A DNA stretch of 64,000 nucleotides from Paenibacillus montanisoli (GTDB lineage: Bacteria; Bacillota; Bacilli; Paenibacillales; Paenibacillaceae): the NCBI RefSeq assembly GCF_003268025.1, contig NZ_QLUW01000001.1, positions 744,001 through 808,000 of the forward strand, written 5' to 3'. The notes under the pieces are model-generated. The model was not told the origin of the DNA. It searched no databases and was given only the letters and a program-made list of their open reading frames with translations. The position numbers and the translations under genes were made by a program. Shown here piece after piece: positions 18,604-27,782 of this stretch. Each line of letters begins with the position of its first letter. Within the stretch, counting starts at the first letter, position 1.

Positions 18604-18618
18604 CTTTCTCTCCATACA

Positions 18619-18662
18619 GAAAGCCGTCGTTACCGCCGGGAGAGCGGTATCGACGGCTTTTC
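18619..18662. terminator. Second terminator, probably for the small minus-strand gene
   Basis: AAAGCCGTCG..TACCGCC / GCGGTA..CGACGGCTTTT. It lies just after the stop of the small gene read from the minus strand, and 16 bases after the first terminator read from the plus strand. Confidence 0.75.
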
Positions 18663-18671
18663 CTGCCAGGA

Positions 18672-18824
18672 CTAGTCGCCGTTAGTGCGGGCGTTCGTGT
18701 AGCCGGCTACGCCGGAGGTACCTTCGTCAGAGAGCTCGGCCAACGACTTGACCTCGCCATGCGGCTTCTGATTCTGCTTTCGGGTCTTCCATGCGCTTTC
18801 GCGGCGGTTCTTCGAAGACGTCAT
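18672..18824 (-). CDS. Small basic hypothetical protein (50 aa)
   Basis: A 50-residue frame starting MTSSKNRRESAWKTRKQNQK and ending GVAGYTNARTNGD. It is preceded by a strong AAAGGAG nine bases before the ATG and followed by a terminator, which argues that it is expressed. It is very hydrophilic with a basic N-terminal half and an acidic, Gly-rich second half, and has no membrane segment. No family is recognised. The composition would suit a small spore-associated or nucleic-acid-binding protein, but this is conjecture. Confidence 0.55.
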   Translation of the reverse strand: MTSSKNRRESAWKTRKQNQKPHGEVKSLAELSDEGTSGVAGYTNARTNGD

Positions 18825-19236
18825 TGATGGATGGCTCCTTTACGCAGGTGGATTCGGAATGCTTGTTACTCGTTTATCCTGCGCGAATCGACCGATTCTT
18901 ATAACATTTATTGCTTCGTTATTGGCTGCGACGACCAGCAGCGGAGCGCTGAAGAACAAGAACTGACTTGCACATAGCATTAGCAATGCCATAGGCGTGA
19001 ATACTAAGCGCGTAAACGCGGATATGGCCGCGAGAGGGTTAAGTGCGCCGTATGAAGAACTCAAGCGGGCTGATCAGTTTGAAGCTGCAGATTGTTTTTT
19101 GGTCCCGACAATTACGACTGTTCAGTGGCATAAAGGTGAAGTTACTACAGTACTTTTAATCTGATTTTCGGCTGGAATGATTTCATATTGGCCTATATAC
19201 TGATTACAGATTACTAGATCATAGTAGGAGGCCATT
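18825..19236. other. Intergenic stretch with a possible gene remnant
   Basis: About 410 bases without a convincing gene. On the plus strand a 55-codon frame from GTG 18997 to the TGA at 19162-19164 (containing NADMAARGLSAPYEELKRA and ending TTVLLI) has protein-like composition but no ribosome binding site. The same frame continues upstream only after an in-frame TGA near 18964, so it may be a decayed gene end. The last 90 bases should hold the alpha-galactosidase promoter, but I cannot place its -35/-10 with confidence. Confidence 0.35.
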
Positions 19237-21435
19237 ATGCCAATCTATTTCGATGAGGCCAAACAGCAATTTCATCTGCAAACGAGCGCGTCCAGTTATA
19301 TTATTGAACTAGCCAAAGGGATGTATCCATCGCATATCTACTGGGGGCCAAAGCTGGCTTCGTTCGCCAGCCGTCTGCAGAGCGTAGCGAGATGCTCGTT
19401 TCACCCGAACTTCATCGCGGGAGATGAATCGTTCTCCTTCGATACGCTGCCGCAGGAATTTCCGTCGTATGGCACCGGCGATTATCGGGAGCCCGTATTC
19501 GAGGCGCAGTTTGCGAATGGGAGCACGGTAACGGATTTACGCTATAGCGGCCATACAATTACAGAGGGAAAGCCGAAGCTGAATGGACTGCCTGCGACCT
19601 ATGTGGAGCAGCCGGAGGAAGCCGATACGCTGGAACTGCGGTTAGTGGATGAGCCAACCGGTCTGAGCGTCGTCCTGCTTTATTCGGTATACAACAAGTT
19701 GGATGGGGTTGTACGTTCGGCTCGATTCGAGAACAATGGCAGCTCCAACATCACCTTGAATCGGGCACTGAGCGCAAGCGTCGATTTCCCGCGTGCGGAT
19801 TTCGACATGCTGCAGCTGTCCGGGGCTTGGACGCGCGAGCGCCATATTTTCAAGCGCCCGCTAGTACCCGGAATCAACCGGATCGACAGCAAGCGGGGAT
19901 CGAGCAGCCATCAGCAAAATCCGTTCCTTGCCCTGATGACCCGAGGCGCAACCGAAGAAACGGGCGAGGTCTATGGCTTCAGTCTCGTGTACAGCGGCAG
20001 CTTTCTCGCTCAAGCGGAAGCGGACCAGTTCGGCACCTCGCGGGTAAGCATTGGCATTCAGCCAATGGATTTCAGTTGGCTGCTCGAACCGGGCGAAGAT
20101 TTCCAAACGCCGGAGGCGGTGATGGTTCGCTCAAGTGAAGGGCTTGGCGGCTTATCGCGCACGTATCACCGGTTATACCGGACGAGGCTATGCCGTGGAG
20201 CATTCCGTGACGAGGCACGACCGATTCTGGTCAACAATTGGGAAGCGACTTACTTCAACTTCAATGCCGACAAAATAGTGGAAATCGCGAAGGCCGGCAA
20301 TGAACTTGGCATCGAGCTTTTCGTGCTGGATGACGGCTGGTTCGGCAAGCGCAATAGCGACAATTGCTCGCTTGGAGATTGGGTCGTCGACCGCGTCAAG
20401 CTTCCTGAGGGGCTTGGCAAGCTGGGAGATGCCATTACTTCCGGCGGCATGCAGTTCGGTTTATGGTTCGAGCCTGAGATGGTATCGCCGGACAGCGACC
20501 TGTATCGCAAGCATCCGGACTGGTGCCTTCATGTGCCTGGCCGTAGCCGGACGCAAGCACGGCAGCAGCTGATACTGGATCTTTCGCGATCGGACGTCTG
20601 CGATTATATAGTGGAATCGGTTAGCGCGGTGCTGGATTCTGCGCCGATTACCTATGTGAAGTGGGATATGAACCGCAATATGACTGAAATCGGTTCGGAG
20701 CTTCTGCCTGCGGAACGTCAGCGGGAGACGGCCCACCGTTACATGCTCGGTCTCTATAATGTGATGGAACGGATTACTTCGCGCTTTCCGCATATTTTAT
20801 TTGAGAGCTGCTCCGGCGGGGGCGGAAGGTTCGATCCAGGCATGCTGCATTACATGCCGCAGACATGGACAAGCGATGATACGGATTCGGTGGAGCGGCT
20901 CAAAATTCAATACGGCACGTCGATCGTCTATCCGGCAAGCGCCATGGGCGCGCATGTATCGGCCGTACCGAATCACCAGGTGCATCGGATCACGCCTTTC
21001 GAAACGCGCGGCCATGTCGCCATGTCCGGCAATTTCGGCTACGAGCTCGATCTGACGAAGCTCGCCGAAGCGGAAAAGTCGGAGGTCAGCCACCAGGTAA
21101 AGCAGTATAAAGCACTGCGCCACTTGATTCAATTCGGCGACTTTTATCGTCTCTTGAGCCCGTTTGAAGGAAATAGCACGGCGTGGATGTTCGTGTCGGA
21201 GGATAAGAAGGAGGCGTTCGCCGCTTATTTTCGGGTGTTGGGGGTACCGAACGGCCCGGTGAGCAGGCTGCAATTCAGAGGGCTCGATCCTGCCAAGCTC
21301 TATCGTTTGGAACAAGACGGCCAGTTGTATGGCGGAGATGAGCTCATGCATTACGGTCTGTCGATCCCCAATCTGATTGGAGACTTTAAAAGCGTATTGT
21401 TCGTATTGCGGGAGGCATCCAGCGCCGTTGATTGA
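19237..21435 (+). CDS. Alpha-galactosidase, GH36
   Basis: A 732-residue cytosolic glycosidase (no signal peptide) that removes alpha-1,6-galactose from raffinose-type sugars or galactomannan fragments. It has the GH36 layout: N-terminal beta-supersandwich (1 to about 330), a TIM barrel with nucleophile Asp477 in YVKWDMNRN and the acid/base Asp in TWTSDDTD (547/548), and a C-terminal beta domain. Those positions agree with the characterised Geobacillus enzyme family. Substrate-site motifs ELFVLDDGWFGKR and CSGGGGRFDPGML are present. GGAGG precedes the ATG. No transporter is adjacent, so uptake is presumably encoded elsewhere. Confidence 0.95.
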   Translation: MPIYFDEAKQQFHLQTSASSYIIELAKGMYPSHIYWGPKLASFASRLQSVARCSFHPNFIAGDESFSFDTLPQEFPSYGTGDYREPVFEAQFANGSTVTDLRYSGHTITEGKPKLNGLPATYVEQPEEADTLELRLVDEPTGLSVVLLYSVYNKLDGVVRSARFENNGSSNITLNRALSASVDFPRADFDMLQLSGAWTRERHIFKRPLVPGINRIDSKRGSSSHQQNPFLALMTRGATEETGEVYGFSLVYSGSFLAQAEADQFGTSRVSIGIQPMDFSWLLEPGEDFQTPEAVMVRSSEGLGGLSRTYHRLYRTRLCRGAFRDEARPILVNNWEATYFNFNADKIVEIAKAGNELGIELFVLDDGWFGKRNSDNCSLGDWVVDRVKLPEGLGKLGDAITSGGMQFGLWFEPEMVSPDSDLYRKHPDWCLHVPGRSRTQARQQLILDLSRSDVCDYIVESVSAVLDSAPITYVKWDMNRNMTEIGSELLPAERQRETAHRYMLGLYNVMERITSRFPHILFESCSGGGGRFDPGMLHYMPQTWTSDDTDSVERLKIQYGTSIVYPASAMGAHVSAVPNHQVHRITPFETRGHVAMSGNFGYELDLTKLAEAEKSEVSHQVKQYKALRHLIQFGDFYRLLSPFEGNSTAWMFVSEDKKEAFAAYFRVLGVPNGPVSRLQFRGLDPAKLYRLEQDGQLYGGDELMHYGLSIPNLIGDFKSVLFVLREASSAVD

Positions 21436-21549
21436 AGATGGAGGGCTATACTTCGAACCGCCTTTTTTGAGGGTGGTCAGATGTTAGGCTTGTCGACTTT
21501 TATGTGGTTAGCGTGTGCGCGCCGAGCATGAGAGAGCGCCTGCAAATTT

Positions 21550-21733
21550 CTAACGGTTGCTCCAGTGCTTTTTTGCAAAATAATAGCCTTTCTTGAACTC
21601 TAACGGTCGCCAGAGGCGTTTTTTGGCCCAAATCGGAAGAATTCGCTGCCCCAATCGCCAAATAGCGTTGCTGAGAACCGTTAGCCTTTCAAAAGGGCAT
21701 TTGAGGCTAAATAGCGTGCATGGCAACCGTTAG
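21550..21733. repeat. Four-copy CTAACGGT repeat block in two inverted pairs
   Basis: CTAACGGT occurs at 21550 and 21600, and its complement ACCGTTAG at 21677 and 21726. Each copy is followed, in its own direction, by a GC-rich TTGCC-like segment and then GC(N)TTTTT or GCTATTT. The unit length is about 50 bases in both orientations. No coding capacity is seen. It lies in the 585-base gap between the alpha-galactosidase and the LacI gene; the rest of that gap holds the terminator and promoter listed separately. Confidence 0.7.
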
Positions 21734-21867
21734 CGTATGAGCGCGGAAGCATAATGCAATTTCGATTCTCGAAGTCATTCAAGATGTGAATGATTCCTCG
21801 TTAGAAATCGACAATCAAGCTTGATGTCAGTCAACCATCCGGACTCGCGATTGAATCGACAGTTTGA

Positions 21868-21896
21868 CCCGCCCTAGTTGAGGGCGGTTTTTTTTT
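21868..21896 (+). terminator. Rho-independent terminator
   Basis: CCGCCCT-AGTT-GAGGGCGG followed by nine T residues, downstream of the repeat block and just before the LacI promoter. It insulates the following operon. Confidence 0.85.
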
Positions 21897-21905
21897 ATAA
21901 ACCCG

Positions 21906-21935
21906 TTGACGGAAAGGATCTCCATCGATTAAGAT
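21906..21935 (+). promoter_or_regulatory. Sigma-A promoter of the LacI-fucI operon
   Basis: TTGACG, 18-base spacer, TAAGAT. The predicted start of transcription falls on the first bases of the 26-bp palindromic operator. Confidence 0.6.
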
Positions 21936-21940
21936 ATCCA

Positions 21941-21966
21941 TGTAATCGTTTACGTAAACGATTACA
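21941..21966. promoter_or_regulatory. 26-bp perfect palindromic operator, LacI type
   Basis: Half-site TGTAATCGTTTAC, perfectly mirrored with the central CG typical of LacI-family operators. It overlaps the predicted transcription start and lies 55 bases before the LacI gene, so autorepression is likely. Including the preceding A it also matches 14 of 15 positions of the catabolite-responsive element, so CcpA may bind too. Confidence 0.75.
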
Positions 21967-22021
21967 CAACAAACACAACATGAAATTATGCAATTGGTAT
22001 TGCAACTTGAGGTGAGCGGTT

Positions 22022-23026
22022 TTGTCCAAAGCAACGATCAAGCAAGTGGCTTCTGCAGCGGAGGTATCGACGGCGACGGTTTCCCGAGTGCTGAATGACA
22101 GCGGTTTCGTGAGCGAAGAAGTGAAGAACCGGGTGCTGGAAGCAGTCAAGCGGTTGAATTATCAGCCGAGCGCTATCGCCAGAAGTCTTAAACAGGACAA
22201 AACGTTTACGATCGGCGTTATCGTGCCTGACATTTCAAACCCTTATTTTATGGGGATTTCGAGAGGCATTGAAGACGTGGTCGGCCCGGAAGGGTTTCAG
22301 CTTACGTTCTGCAGCTCCGATGAGAATCCGAAGAAAGAAAGCCAGCTGCTCCAGCTTATGCAAGAGAAGCGGGTCGACGCGGTTGTACTAGCGACATCCG
22401 GCGATAACGATCCGATCTTGGAAAGGCTCTCGGGCTCCGGCATTCCGATCGTCCTGATCGACCGGAAGCTAAAGTCGTTGGAAACGGGAAGCAAGCTGGA
22501 TCAGGTAACGGAAGACAATATTGACGGCGCGAGCCGACTGACGAGAAAGCTCCTTGAAGCCGGACACGTCAGAATCGGCGTAGTTAACGGTCCGAGCCGG
22601 GTAAGCACCGGACGCGAACGTTACGCTGGCGTGCTGAAGGCCATGAAGGAATTCGGGCTGGAGCCGAATCCGCTCGTATTTAACGGCGATTTCTCCGTCG
22701 ATGACGGCATTCGGGCGGTTCGAAAGTTTTTAGCGGCGGACCCGAAACCGACAGCCATTATTTCGCTGAACAACCGCATGAGTTTAGGCGTGCTTCTCGA
22801 AATCGTGCGGAGCGGGCTCAAAATTCCCGACGATATCGCGGTTGCCTCATTCGGTGAGGTTGAAGCGGGGGCTTTGCTTAAAAATCCCGGCTTATATTAT
22901 ATTGATCAGCGTCCGTATGAAATGGGACAGAAGGCAGGAGAAATTCTGCTAAGCCGCATCCGCAAAGATGAACCGCAAAGCGAGCCTCTGTACGAAGTGT
23001 TCCATAACGAGATCAACCAATTATGA
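22022..23026 (+). CDS. LacI-family repressor of the pentose/arabinan operon
   Basis: A 334-residue LacI/GalR repressor: helix-turn-helix ATIKQVASAAEVSTATVSRVLN at 4-25, hinge helix near 45-55 (PSAIARSLKQD) and a periplasmic-binding-protein-like sensor domain from about 60 to 330 (FTIGVIVPDISNPYFMGISRGIE). It starts with TTG at 22022 behind GAGGTGAG. A perfect palindromic operator lies 55 bases upstream at its own promoter. It is the first gene of a run of same-strand genes for isomerase, kinase, glycosidases and transporter, so the effector is probably D-arabinose, D-ribulose or an arabinan fragment. This is inferred from context. Confidence 0.93.
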   Translation: MSKATIKQVASAAEVSTATVSRVLNDSGFVSEEVKNRVLEAVKRLNYQPSAIARSLKQDKTFTIGVIVPDISNPYFMGISRGIEDVVGPEGFQLTFCSSDENPKKESQLLQLMQEKRVDAVVLATSGDNDPILERLSGSGIPIVLIDRKLKSLETGSKLDQVTEDNIDGASRLTRKLLEAGHVRIGVVNGPSRVSTGRERYAGVLKAMKEFGLEPNPLVFNGDFSVDDGIRAVRKFLAADPKPTAIISLNNRMSLGVLLEIVRSGLKIPDDIAVASFGEVEAGALLKNPGLYYIDQRPYEMGQKAGEILLSRIRKDEPQSEPLYEVFHNEINQL

Positions 23027-23074
23027 TTATAAAGGCCGCCCTGATGCGGCCTCATAACCCAGGAGGATGAGAAT

Positions 23075-24874
23075 GTGACGAACCAATCAAACCTGACATG
23101 GAATCGATTGCAGAGCAGTATGCCGAAAATCGGAATTCGTCCGATTATCGATGGCCGCAGAGGCGGTATCCGGGAGTCTCTGGAAGAGGTTACGATGGAA
23201 ATGGCGCGCAGCGCCGCTGCGTTCCTGAGCGAGAACTTGCGTCACAGCAACGGCGAGCCGGTTGAGTGCGTCATCGCCGATACTTGTATCGGCGGCGTGG
23301 CGGAAGCCGCGCAAGCGGAAGAGAAGTTTTCCCGGGAAAACGTCGGCCTGACAATCTCGGTAACGCCGTCCTGGTGTTATCCGACGGAAACGATGGATAC
23401 GCATCCTACCCGCCCGAAAGCGATTTGGGGCTTCAACGGTACGGAGCGTCCTGGCGCGGTTTACCTGGCAGCCGTACTCGGCGCGCATAATCAGAAGGGA
23501 TTGCCGGCATTCTCGATCTACGGGCATGACGTTCAGGATATCGGCGATACCGAGATCACGCCGGACGTCCAGGAGAAGCTGCTGCAGTTCGCGAAGGCGG
23601 GCCTTGCGGTTGCGACGATGAACGGCAAGTCCTATCTTTCGATGGGCTCCGTGTCGATGGGGATCGCGGGCTGTATCGTTGACGAAACGTTCTTCCAGCG
23701 CTATCTCGGCATTCGCAACGAATATGTGGATATGACGGAGTTCGTCCGCCGGATGGAGCTTGAAATTTACGACAAAGAAGAGTTCGAGATCGCGCTCAAA
23801 TGGGTGAAGGAAAACTGCAATCCTGGCGCGGATGTGAACCCTGAACATTTGAAGCGCACGGATGAGCAGAAGGAGAACGACTGGAAGACGGTCGTCAAAA
23901 TGACGCTGATCGCCCGCGATTTGATGGTCGGCAATCCGAAGCTCGCAGAGATCGGATACGGCGAGGAAGCGCTCGGCCGCAACGCCATCGCGGCTGGTTT
24001 CCAAGGACAGCGCGCGTGGACGGACTTCTTCCCGAACGGCGACTTCATGGAAGCGATCTTGACCTCCTCGTTCGATTGGAACGGAATCCGCGAGCCGTAC
24101 ATGGTCGCTACGGAGAACGATACGCTGAACGGCATTACGATGCTCTTCGGCCATCTGCTTACGGACGCAGCGCAAATTTTCGCGGATGTTCGTACGTATT
24201 GGAGCCCTGACGCGGTGAAGCGCGTAACGGGCCGCGAGCTTGAAGGAAAAGCCGCGAACGGCGTCATTCATCTTATTAACTCGGGACCGGCGGCGCTGGA
24301 CGCAACCGGACGCCAAACAAGAGACGGCGAGCCGGTCATGAAGCCGTTCTGGGAAATTACGCAGGATGAGGTTCAGGCTTGCCTGGAAGCGACGCAATGG
24401 TGTCCGGCGGTCGATTTCTTCCGCGGCGGCGGCTTCTCGACGGACTTCACGACCCGCGAAGGCATGCCGGTAACGATGGCAAGAATCAACCTGATCGCAG
24501 GCGTAGGACCGGTTCTGCAAATTGCGGAAGGCTACACGGTCGAGCTGCCTGACGAGATCCACGACAAGCTGGATCAGCGCAGCAATCCGACTTGGCCGAC
24601 GACTTGGTTCGTGCCGAACTTGACCGGCGAAGGACTCTTTAAAGACGTTTATACCGTGATGAATAACTGGGGATCCAACCACGCGGCAGTGAGCTACGGC
24701 CATGTCGGCGGCGATCTGATTACGCTGGCTTCCATGCTTCGTATTCCGGTCTGCATGCACAACGTTCCGGAAGACCGGGTATTCCGTCCGAGCTACTGGA
24801 CGGCTCTCGGCGGAATTGAGCCGGTCGGCGCGGACTATCGCGCTTGCGCGGCGCTTGGGCCTCTATACAAGTAA
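23075..24874 (+). CDS. fucI: L-fucose/D-arabinose isomerase (FucI family)
   Basis: A 599-residue manganese-dependent ketol isomerase. The catalytic acids known from E. coli FucI (Glu337, Asp361) align to Glu347 in [10 protein letters not shown] and Asp371 in [10 protein letters not shown], both shifted by ten residues. The family interconverts L-fucose/L-fuculose and equally D-arabinose/D-ribulose, which share C2-C4 stereochemistry. It starts with GTG behind AGGAGG, 48 bases after the LacI gene. The gene partners (AraB-type kinase, no fuculose aldolase, GH172/GH183 enzymes) favour D-arabinose as the natural substrate. That is an inference from context, since the sequence alone does not separate the two sugars. 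Confidence 0.93.
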   Translation: MTNQSNLTWNRLQSSMPKIGIRPIIDGRRGGIRESLEEVTMEMARSAAAFLSENLRHSNGEPVECVIADTCIGGVAEAAQAEEKFSRENVGLTISVTPSWCYPTETMDTHPTRPKAIWGFNGTERPGAVYLAAVLGAHNQKGLPAFSIYGHDVQDIGDTEITPDVQEKLLQFAKAGLAVATMNGKSYLSMGSVSMGIAGCIVDETFFQRYLGIRNEYVDMTEFVRRMELEIYDKEEFEIALKWVKENCNPGADVNPEHLKRTDEQKENDWKTVVKMTLIARDLMVGNPKLAEIGYGEEALGRNAIAAGFQGQRAWTDFFPNGDFMEAILTSSFDWNGIREPYMVATENDTLNGITMLFGHLLTDAAQIFADVRTYWSPDAVKRVTGRELEGKAANGVIHLINSGPAALDATGRQTRDGEPVMKPFWEITQDEVQACLEATQWCPAVDFFRGGGFSTDFTTREGMPVTMARINLIAGVGPVLQIAEGYTVELPDEIHDKLDQRSNPTWPTTWFVPNLTGEGLFKDVYTVMNNWGSNHAAVSYGHVGGDLITLASMLRIPVCMHNVPEDRVFRPSYWTALGGIEPVGADYRACAALGPLYK

Positions 24875-24892
24875 GAAACGGAGGCTATTCGG

Positions 24893-26557
24893 ATGGAAAA
24901 GCGATATGCCATCGGTGTCGATTACGGCACTGAATCGGGGCGGGCGCTTCTCGTCGACATTGCGACAGGCGAAGAGGTAGCGACTCACGTCACGCCTTAT
25001 CCGCACGGCGTCATCGACGAGACGCTCCCGGGCACGGGCCGGAAGCTCGAGCATGACTGGGCGCTTCAGCATCCGGAAGATTACTTGGAGGTGCTGCGGC
25101 GGTCGATACCGGAGGTGCTGCGCGCCTCCGGCGTAAGCCCGGAGCGGGTCATCGGCATCGGGATCGATTTTACCGCTTGCACGATGATGCCGCTCGATGC
25201 GGCCGGAACGCCGCTCTGCCTAGTAGGGAATTGGAAAGACAATCCGCACAGCTGGGTGAAGCTGTGGAAGCATCACGCCGCGCAGGAGGAAGCGAATCTT
25301 ATTAACGCGAAGGCCGGCGAGCGGGGAGAATTATTTCTCGCGCGTTACGGTGGGAGGCTGTCCTCCGAATGGATGCTTCCGAAAGCGCTGCAAATTCTGA
25401 ATGAGGCGCCGGACATCTACGCGGAAGCCGATTGCTTCATGGAAGCGGCGGATTGGGTGATCATGCAAATGACGGGCAGCTTCGTACGGAGCAGCTGTAC
25501 CGCCGGATACAAAGGAACATGGCATAAACGGGACGGATTTCCGTCCGATGCGTTTCTCGCATCGCTTGATGAAAGGTTCAAAGATTTCGCCACGGAGAAG
25601 CTCCGCGGTCCGATCCTGCCGCTGGGCGCGAAAGCCGGCGAGCTGAACGAGCAAATGGCCGCGCTGACCGGGCTTGAACCGGGAACGGCCGTCGCTGTCG
25701 GCAATGTCGACGCGCATGCGATGGTTCCCGCCGTCGGCGTCGTGACGCCCGGCAAGCTTGTTCTCGCGATGGGCACGTCAACATGCCATCTGCTCCTGAG
25801 CGACAAGGAAGTGCATGCGGAAGGGATCGCAGGCGTGGTGGAGGACGGCATCGTGGCCGGGTATTACGGTTATGAGGCCGGACAGTCGGCGGTCGGCGAT
25901 ATTTTCGCCTGGTACGTGAACGAGTCGGTACCGGCTTATGTGCAGCAGCATGCCAAGGAAGAAGGCATCGGCGTGCATGAATGGCTGGAGCGCCGCGCAG
26001 CCCAGCAAAAGCCGGGCGAAAGCGGACTGCTTGCGCTCGATTGGTGGAACGGCAACCGTTCCGTCTTGATGGACTCGGATTTGACGGGCGTTATGGTCGG
26101 CATGACGCTTCAGACGAAGCCCGAAGAGATCTACCGTGCGCTGCTGGAAGCGACCGCGTTCGGAACGCGAAAAATTATCGAAGCGTTTCAAGACGGCGGC
26201 GTGCAGGTCGATGAGCTCTATGCCTGCGGCGGACTGCCGCAGCGCAATCGGCTGCTGATGCAAATCTACGCGGACGTAACCGGCAGAGAGATCCGAATAG
26301 CGGATTCGACGCAGACGGCGGCGCTCGGCGCGGCAATGTTCGGCGCGGTAGCGGCAGGAGTGGAAGCCGGCGGCTATGACAGCGTGGCGGATGCGGCGAA
26401 AAATATGGCCCGCGTCAGGGAGGAATCCTTCAAGCCGATGGCGAAGAATGTAGAGACCTATAATGCGCTGTACGAGGAATACGTGAAGCTCCATGATTAT
26501 TTCGGCCGCGGCGGGAACGACATCATGAAGCGTTTGAAAGCGCTTAAATCCGGGTAA
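24893..26557 (+). CDS. Ribulokinase (AraB-type FGGY kinase)
   Basis: A 554-residue sugar kinase of the AraB branch of the FGGY family: N-terminal [15 protein letters not shown] phosphate loop, the ribulokinase-type [15 protein letters not shown], the [12 protein letters not shown] segment with the likely catalytic Asp, the [15 protein letters not shown] loop and the C-terminal [22 protein letters not shown]. Length and motifs fit AraB (about 560), not FucK (about 480). E. coli ribulokinase is known to accept D-ribulose as well as L-ribulose and phosphorylates at C5. After the FucI-type isomerase it would yield D-ribulose 5-phosphate. It starts 18 bases after fucI, behind GGAGG. Confidence 0.92.
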   Translation: MEKRYAIGVDYGTESGRALLVDIATGEEVATHVTPYPHGVIDETLPGTGRKLEHDWALQHPEDYLEVLRRSIPEVLRASGVSPERVIGIGIDFTACTMMPLDAAGTPLCLVGNWKDNPHSWVKLWKHHAAQEEANLINAKAGERGELFLARYGGRLSSEWMLPKALQILNEAPDIYAEADCFMEAADWVIMQMTGSFVRSSCTAGYKGTWHKRDGFPSDAFLASLDERFKDFATEKLRGPILPLGAKAGELNEQMAALTGLEPGTAVAVGNVDAHAMVPAVGVVTPGKLVLAMGTSTCHLLLSDKEVHAEGIAGVVEDGIVAGYYGYEAGQSAVGDIFAWYVNESVPAYVQQHAKEEGIGVHEWLERRAAQQKPGESGLLALDWWNGNRSVLMDSDLTGVMVGMTLQTKPEEIYRALLEATAFGTRKIIEAFQDGGVQVDELYACGGLPQRNRLLMQIYADVTGREIRIADSTQTAALGAAMFGAVAAGVEAGGYDSVADAAKNMARVREESFKPMAKNVETYNALYEEYVKLHDYFGRGGNDIMKRLKALKSG

Positions 26558-26637
26558 TGAAGATGTGCGGAAGCACATTTTCATTTCGCAAATCTGCAAT
26601 CGATTCCATAATATCCAATTATAAGGGAGCTTTCGAC

Positions 26638-27747
26638 ATGGACGTACATCAAAGTTTACTTTCTCTCAGCCAAGCCAGACCCGGCAAACGCAAGCGCGAA
26701 TCCAGCTACGACCGCTCCGGCGGCAACAAAGATTTCTTCACGATTAAACCCGGCGACAAGACCGATATTTGCCACATTAAAGGTGCCGGAGCCATTACGC
26801 ACATCTGGATGACCATGGCGCCTGACGCGCCGATGGAGGAAGCTTTTCTGCCCCGCAAAATCGTCATCCGCATGTTTTGGGACGGCGAAACGGAGCCAAG
26901 CGTGGAAGCGCCGATCGGCGATTTCTTCGGGATGGGTCACGGCATTACCCGGAACTATACGTCGGCAGCGCTTATGATGAGCCCTGAAGATGGCAAAGCG
27001 TTCAACAGCTTTTTCCGTATGCCATATGCAATCGATGCCAGAATTCAGATCGAGAGCGAAGCGGAGCATCCGATCAAATTTTATTTCTACGTCGATTACG
27101 AAGCGTACGACAAGCTGCCGGATAACGAGCTCCGGTTCCATGCGCAGTGGAATCGCGAGAATCCGACGGACGGCATCCCGGACGCCGGCGTCGACAATGC
27201 CTACTTCGAGTTCGGCGGCAAGAACACGACCGGCGACGGCAATTATGTCATCCTGGAGGCCGAAGGCACAGGACATTACATCGGCTGCAACTTCAACGTG
27301 CATAACCTGCGCGATACGAGCGAGTGGAATTGGTACGGCGAAGGCGACGACATGATCTTCATCGACGGCGAGCCTTGGCCGCCTACGCTGCACGGAACCG
27401 GCATGGAGGACTATTTCAATACCGCATGGTGCCCGCAGCAGGAAGTGTGCACGCCTTATCACGGCATTATTTTAGGCGGCGGTCCCAACTGGAGCGGTAA
27501 AATTTCGACCTACCGGTACCATATTCTCGACCCGATCATGTTCGACAAGAGCATTAAAGTGACGATCGAGCACGGCCACAATAATCACCGCAGCGACGAC
27601 GTGTCGTCGACGGCATACTGGTACCAGCAGGAGCCGCATCGTCCGTTCAAGGCGCTGCCGAAAGTAGATCGGCGGCTGCCGCTGCCGGACACGAAACCGT
27701 TTAACCCGGATAGCCTGGCCAAAATATTCGGTCACTCCAATCCATAA
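26638..27747 (+). CDS. GH172 (DUF2961) glycosidase, probable alpha-D-arabinofuranosidase, copy 1
   Basis: A 369-residue cytosolic protein starting MDVHQSLLSLSQARPGKRKRESSYDRSGGN (GGGAG upstream). The frame is open from 26557 but the earlier part lacks a ribosome site. The double jelly-roll family DUF2961, now GH172, has the conserved GTGxEDYF motif (here GTGMEDYF, Glu257, a presumed catalytic acid), FKFYFYVDYEAYD-like strands and a C-terminal SSTAYWYQQEPHRPF. Characterised members are exo-alpha-D-arabinofuranosidases acting on mycobacterial D-arabinan, or difructose-anhydride enzymes. There is no signal peptide, so it would act on imported oligosaccharides. Neighbouring fucI and GH183 genes favour D-arabinose release. 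Confidence 0.86.
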   Translation: MDVHQSLLSLSQARPGKRKRESSYDRSGGNKDFFTIKPGDKTDICHIKGAGAITHIWMTMAPDAPMEEAFLPRKIVIRMFWDGETEPSVEAPIGDFFGMGHGITRNYTSAALMMSPEDGKAFNSFFRMPYAIDARIQIESEAEHPIKFYFYVDYEAYDKLPDNELRFHAQWNRENPTDGIPDAGVDNAYFEFGGKNTTGDGNYVILEAEGTGHYIGCNFNVHNLRDTSEWNWYGEGDDMIFIDGEPWPPTLHGTGMEDYFNTAWCPQQEVCTPYHGIILGGGPNWSGKISTYRYHILDPIMFDKSIKVTIEHGHNNHRSDDVSSTAYWYQQEPHRPFKALPKVDRRLPLPDTKPFNPDSLAKIFGHSNP

Positions 27748-27782
27748 TGACCGGACATCCGCGAGAGAGGAGGAACACGAGC

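Noticed and set aside
17476..18615. A 379-codon open frame on the minus strand
   Set aside because: Antisense to the Gfo/Idh/MocA gene. Phe/Val-rich mirror-frame composition.
18840..19064. A 74-codon hydrophobic frame on the minus strand whose TAA touches the ribosome site of the small gene at 18824
   Set aside because: The junction looks operon-like, but the only start is a TTG without a ribosome site, and the plus strand of the same stretch also reads as protein-like, so I could not support it.
19237..21435. Counting the GH36 alpha-galactosidase as part of the arabinan locus
   Set aside because: A repeat block, a strong terminator and a new promoter separate it from the LacI gene, and mycobacterial galactan is beta-galactofuranose, not an alpha-galactoside.
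23087..24760. A 557-codon open frame on the minus strand
   Set aside because: It lies wholly antisense to fucI, has Arg/His-rich composition typical of mirror frames in GC-rich codons, and no ribosome site.
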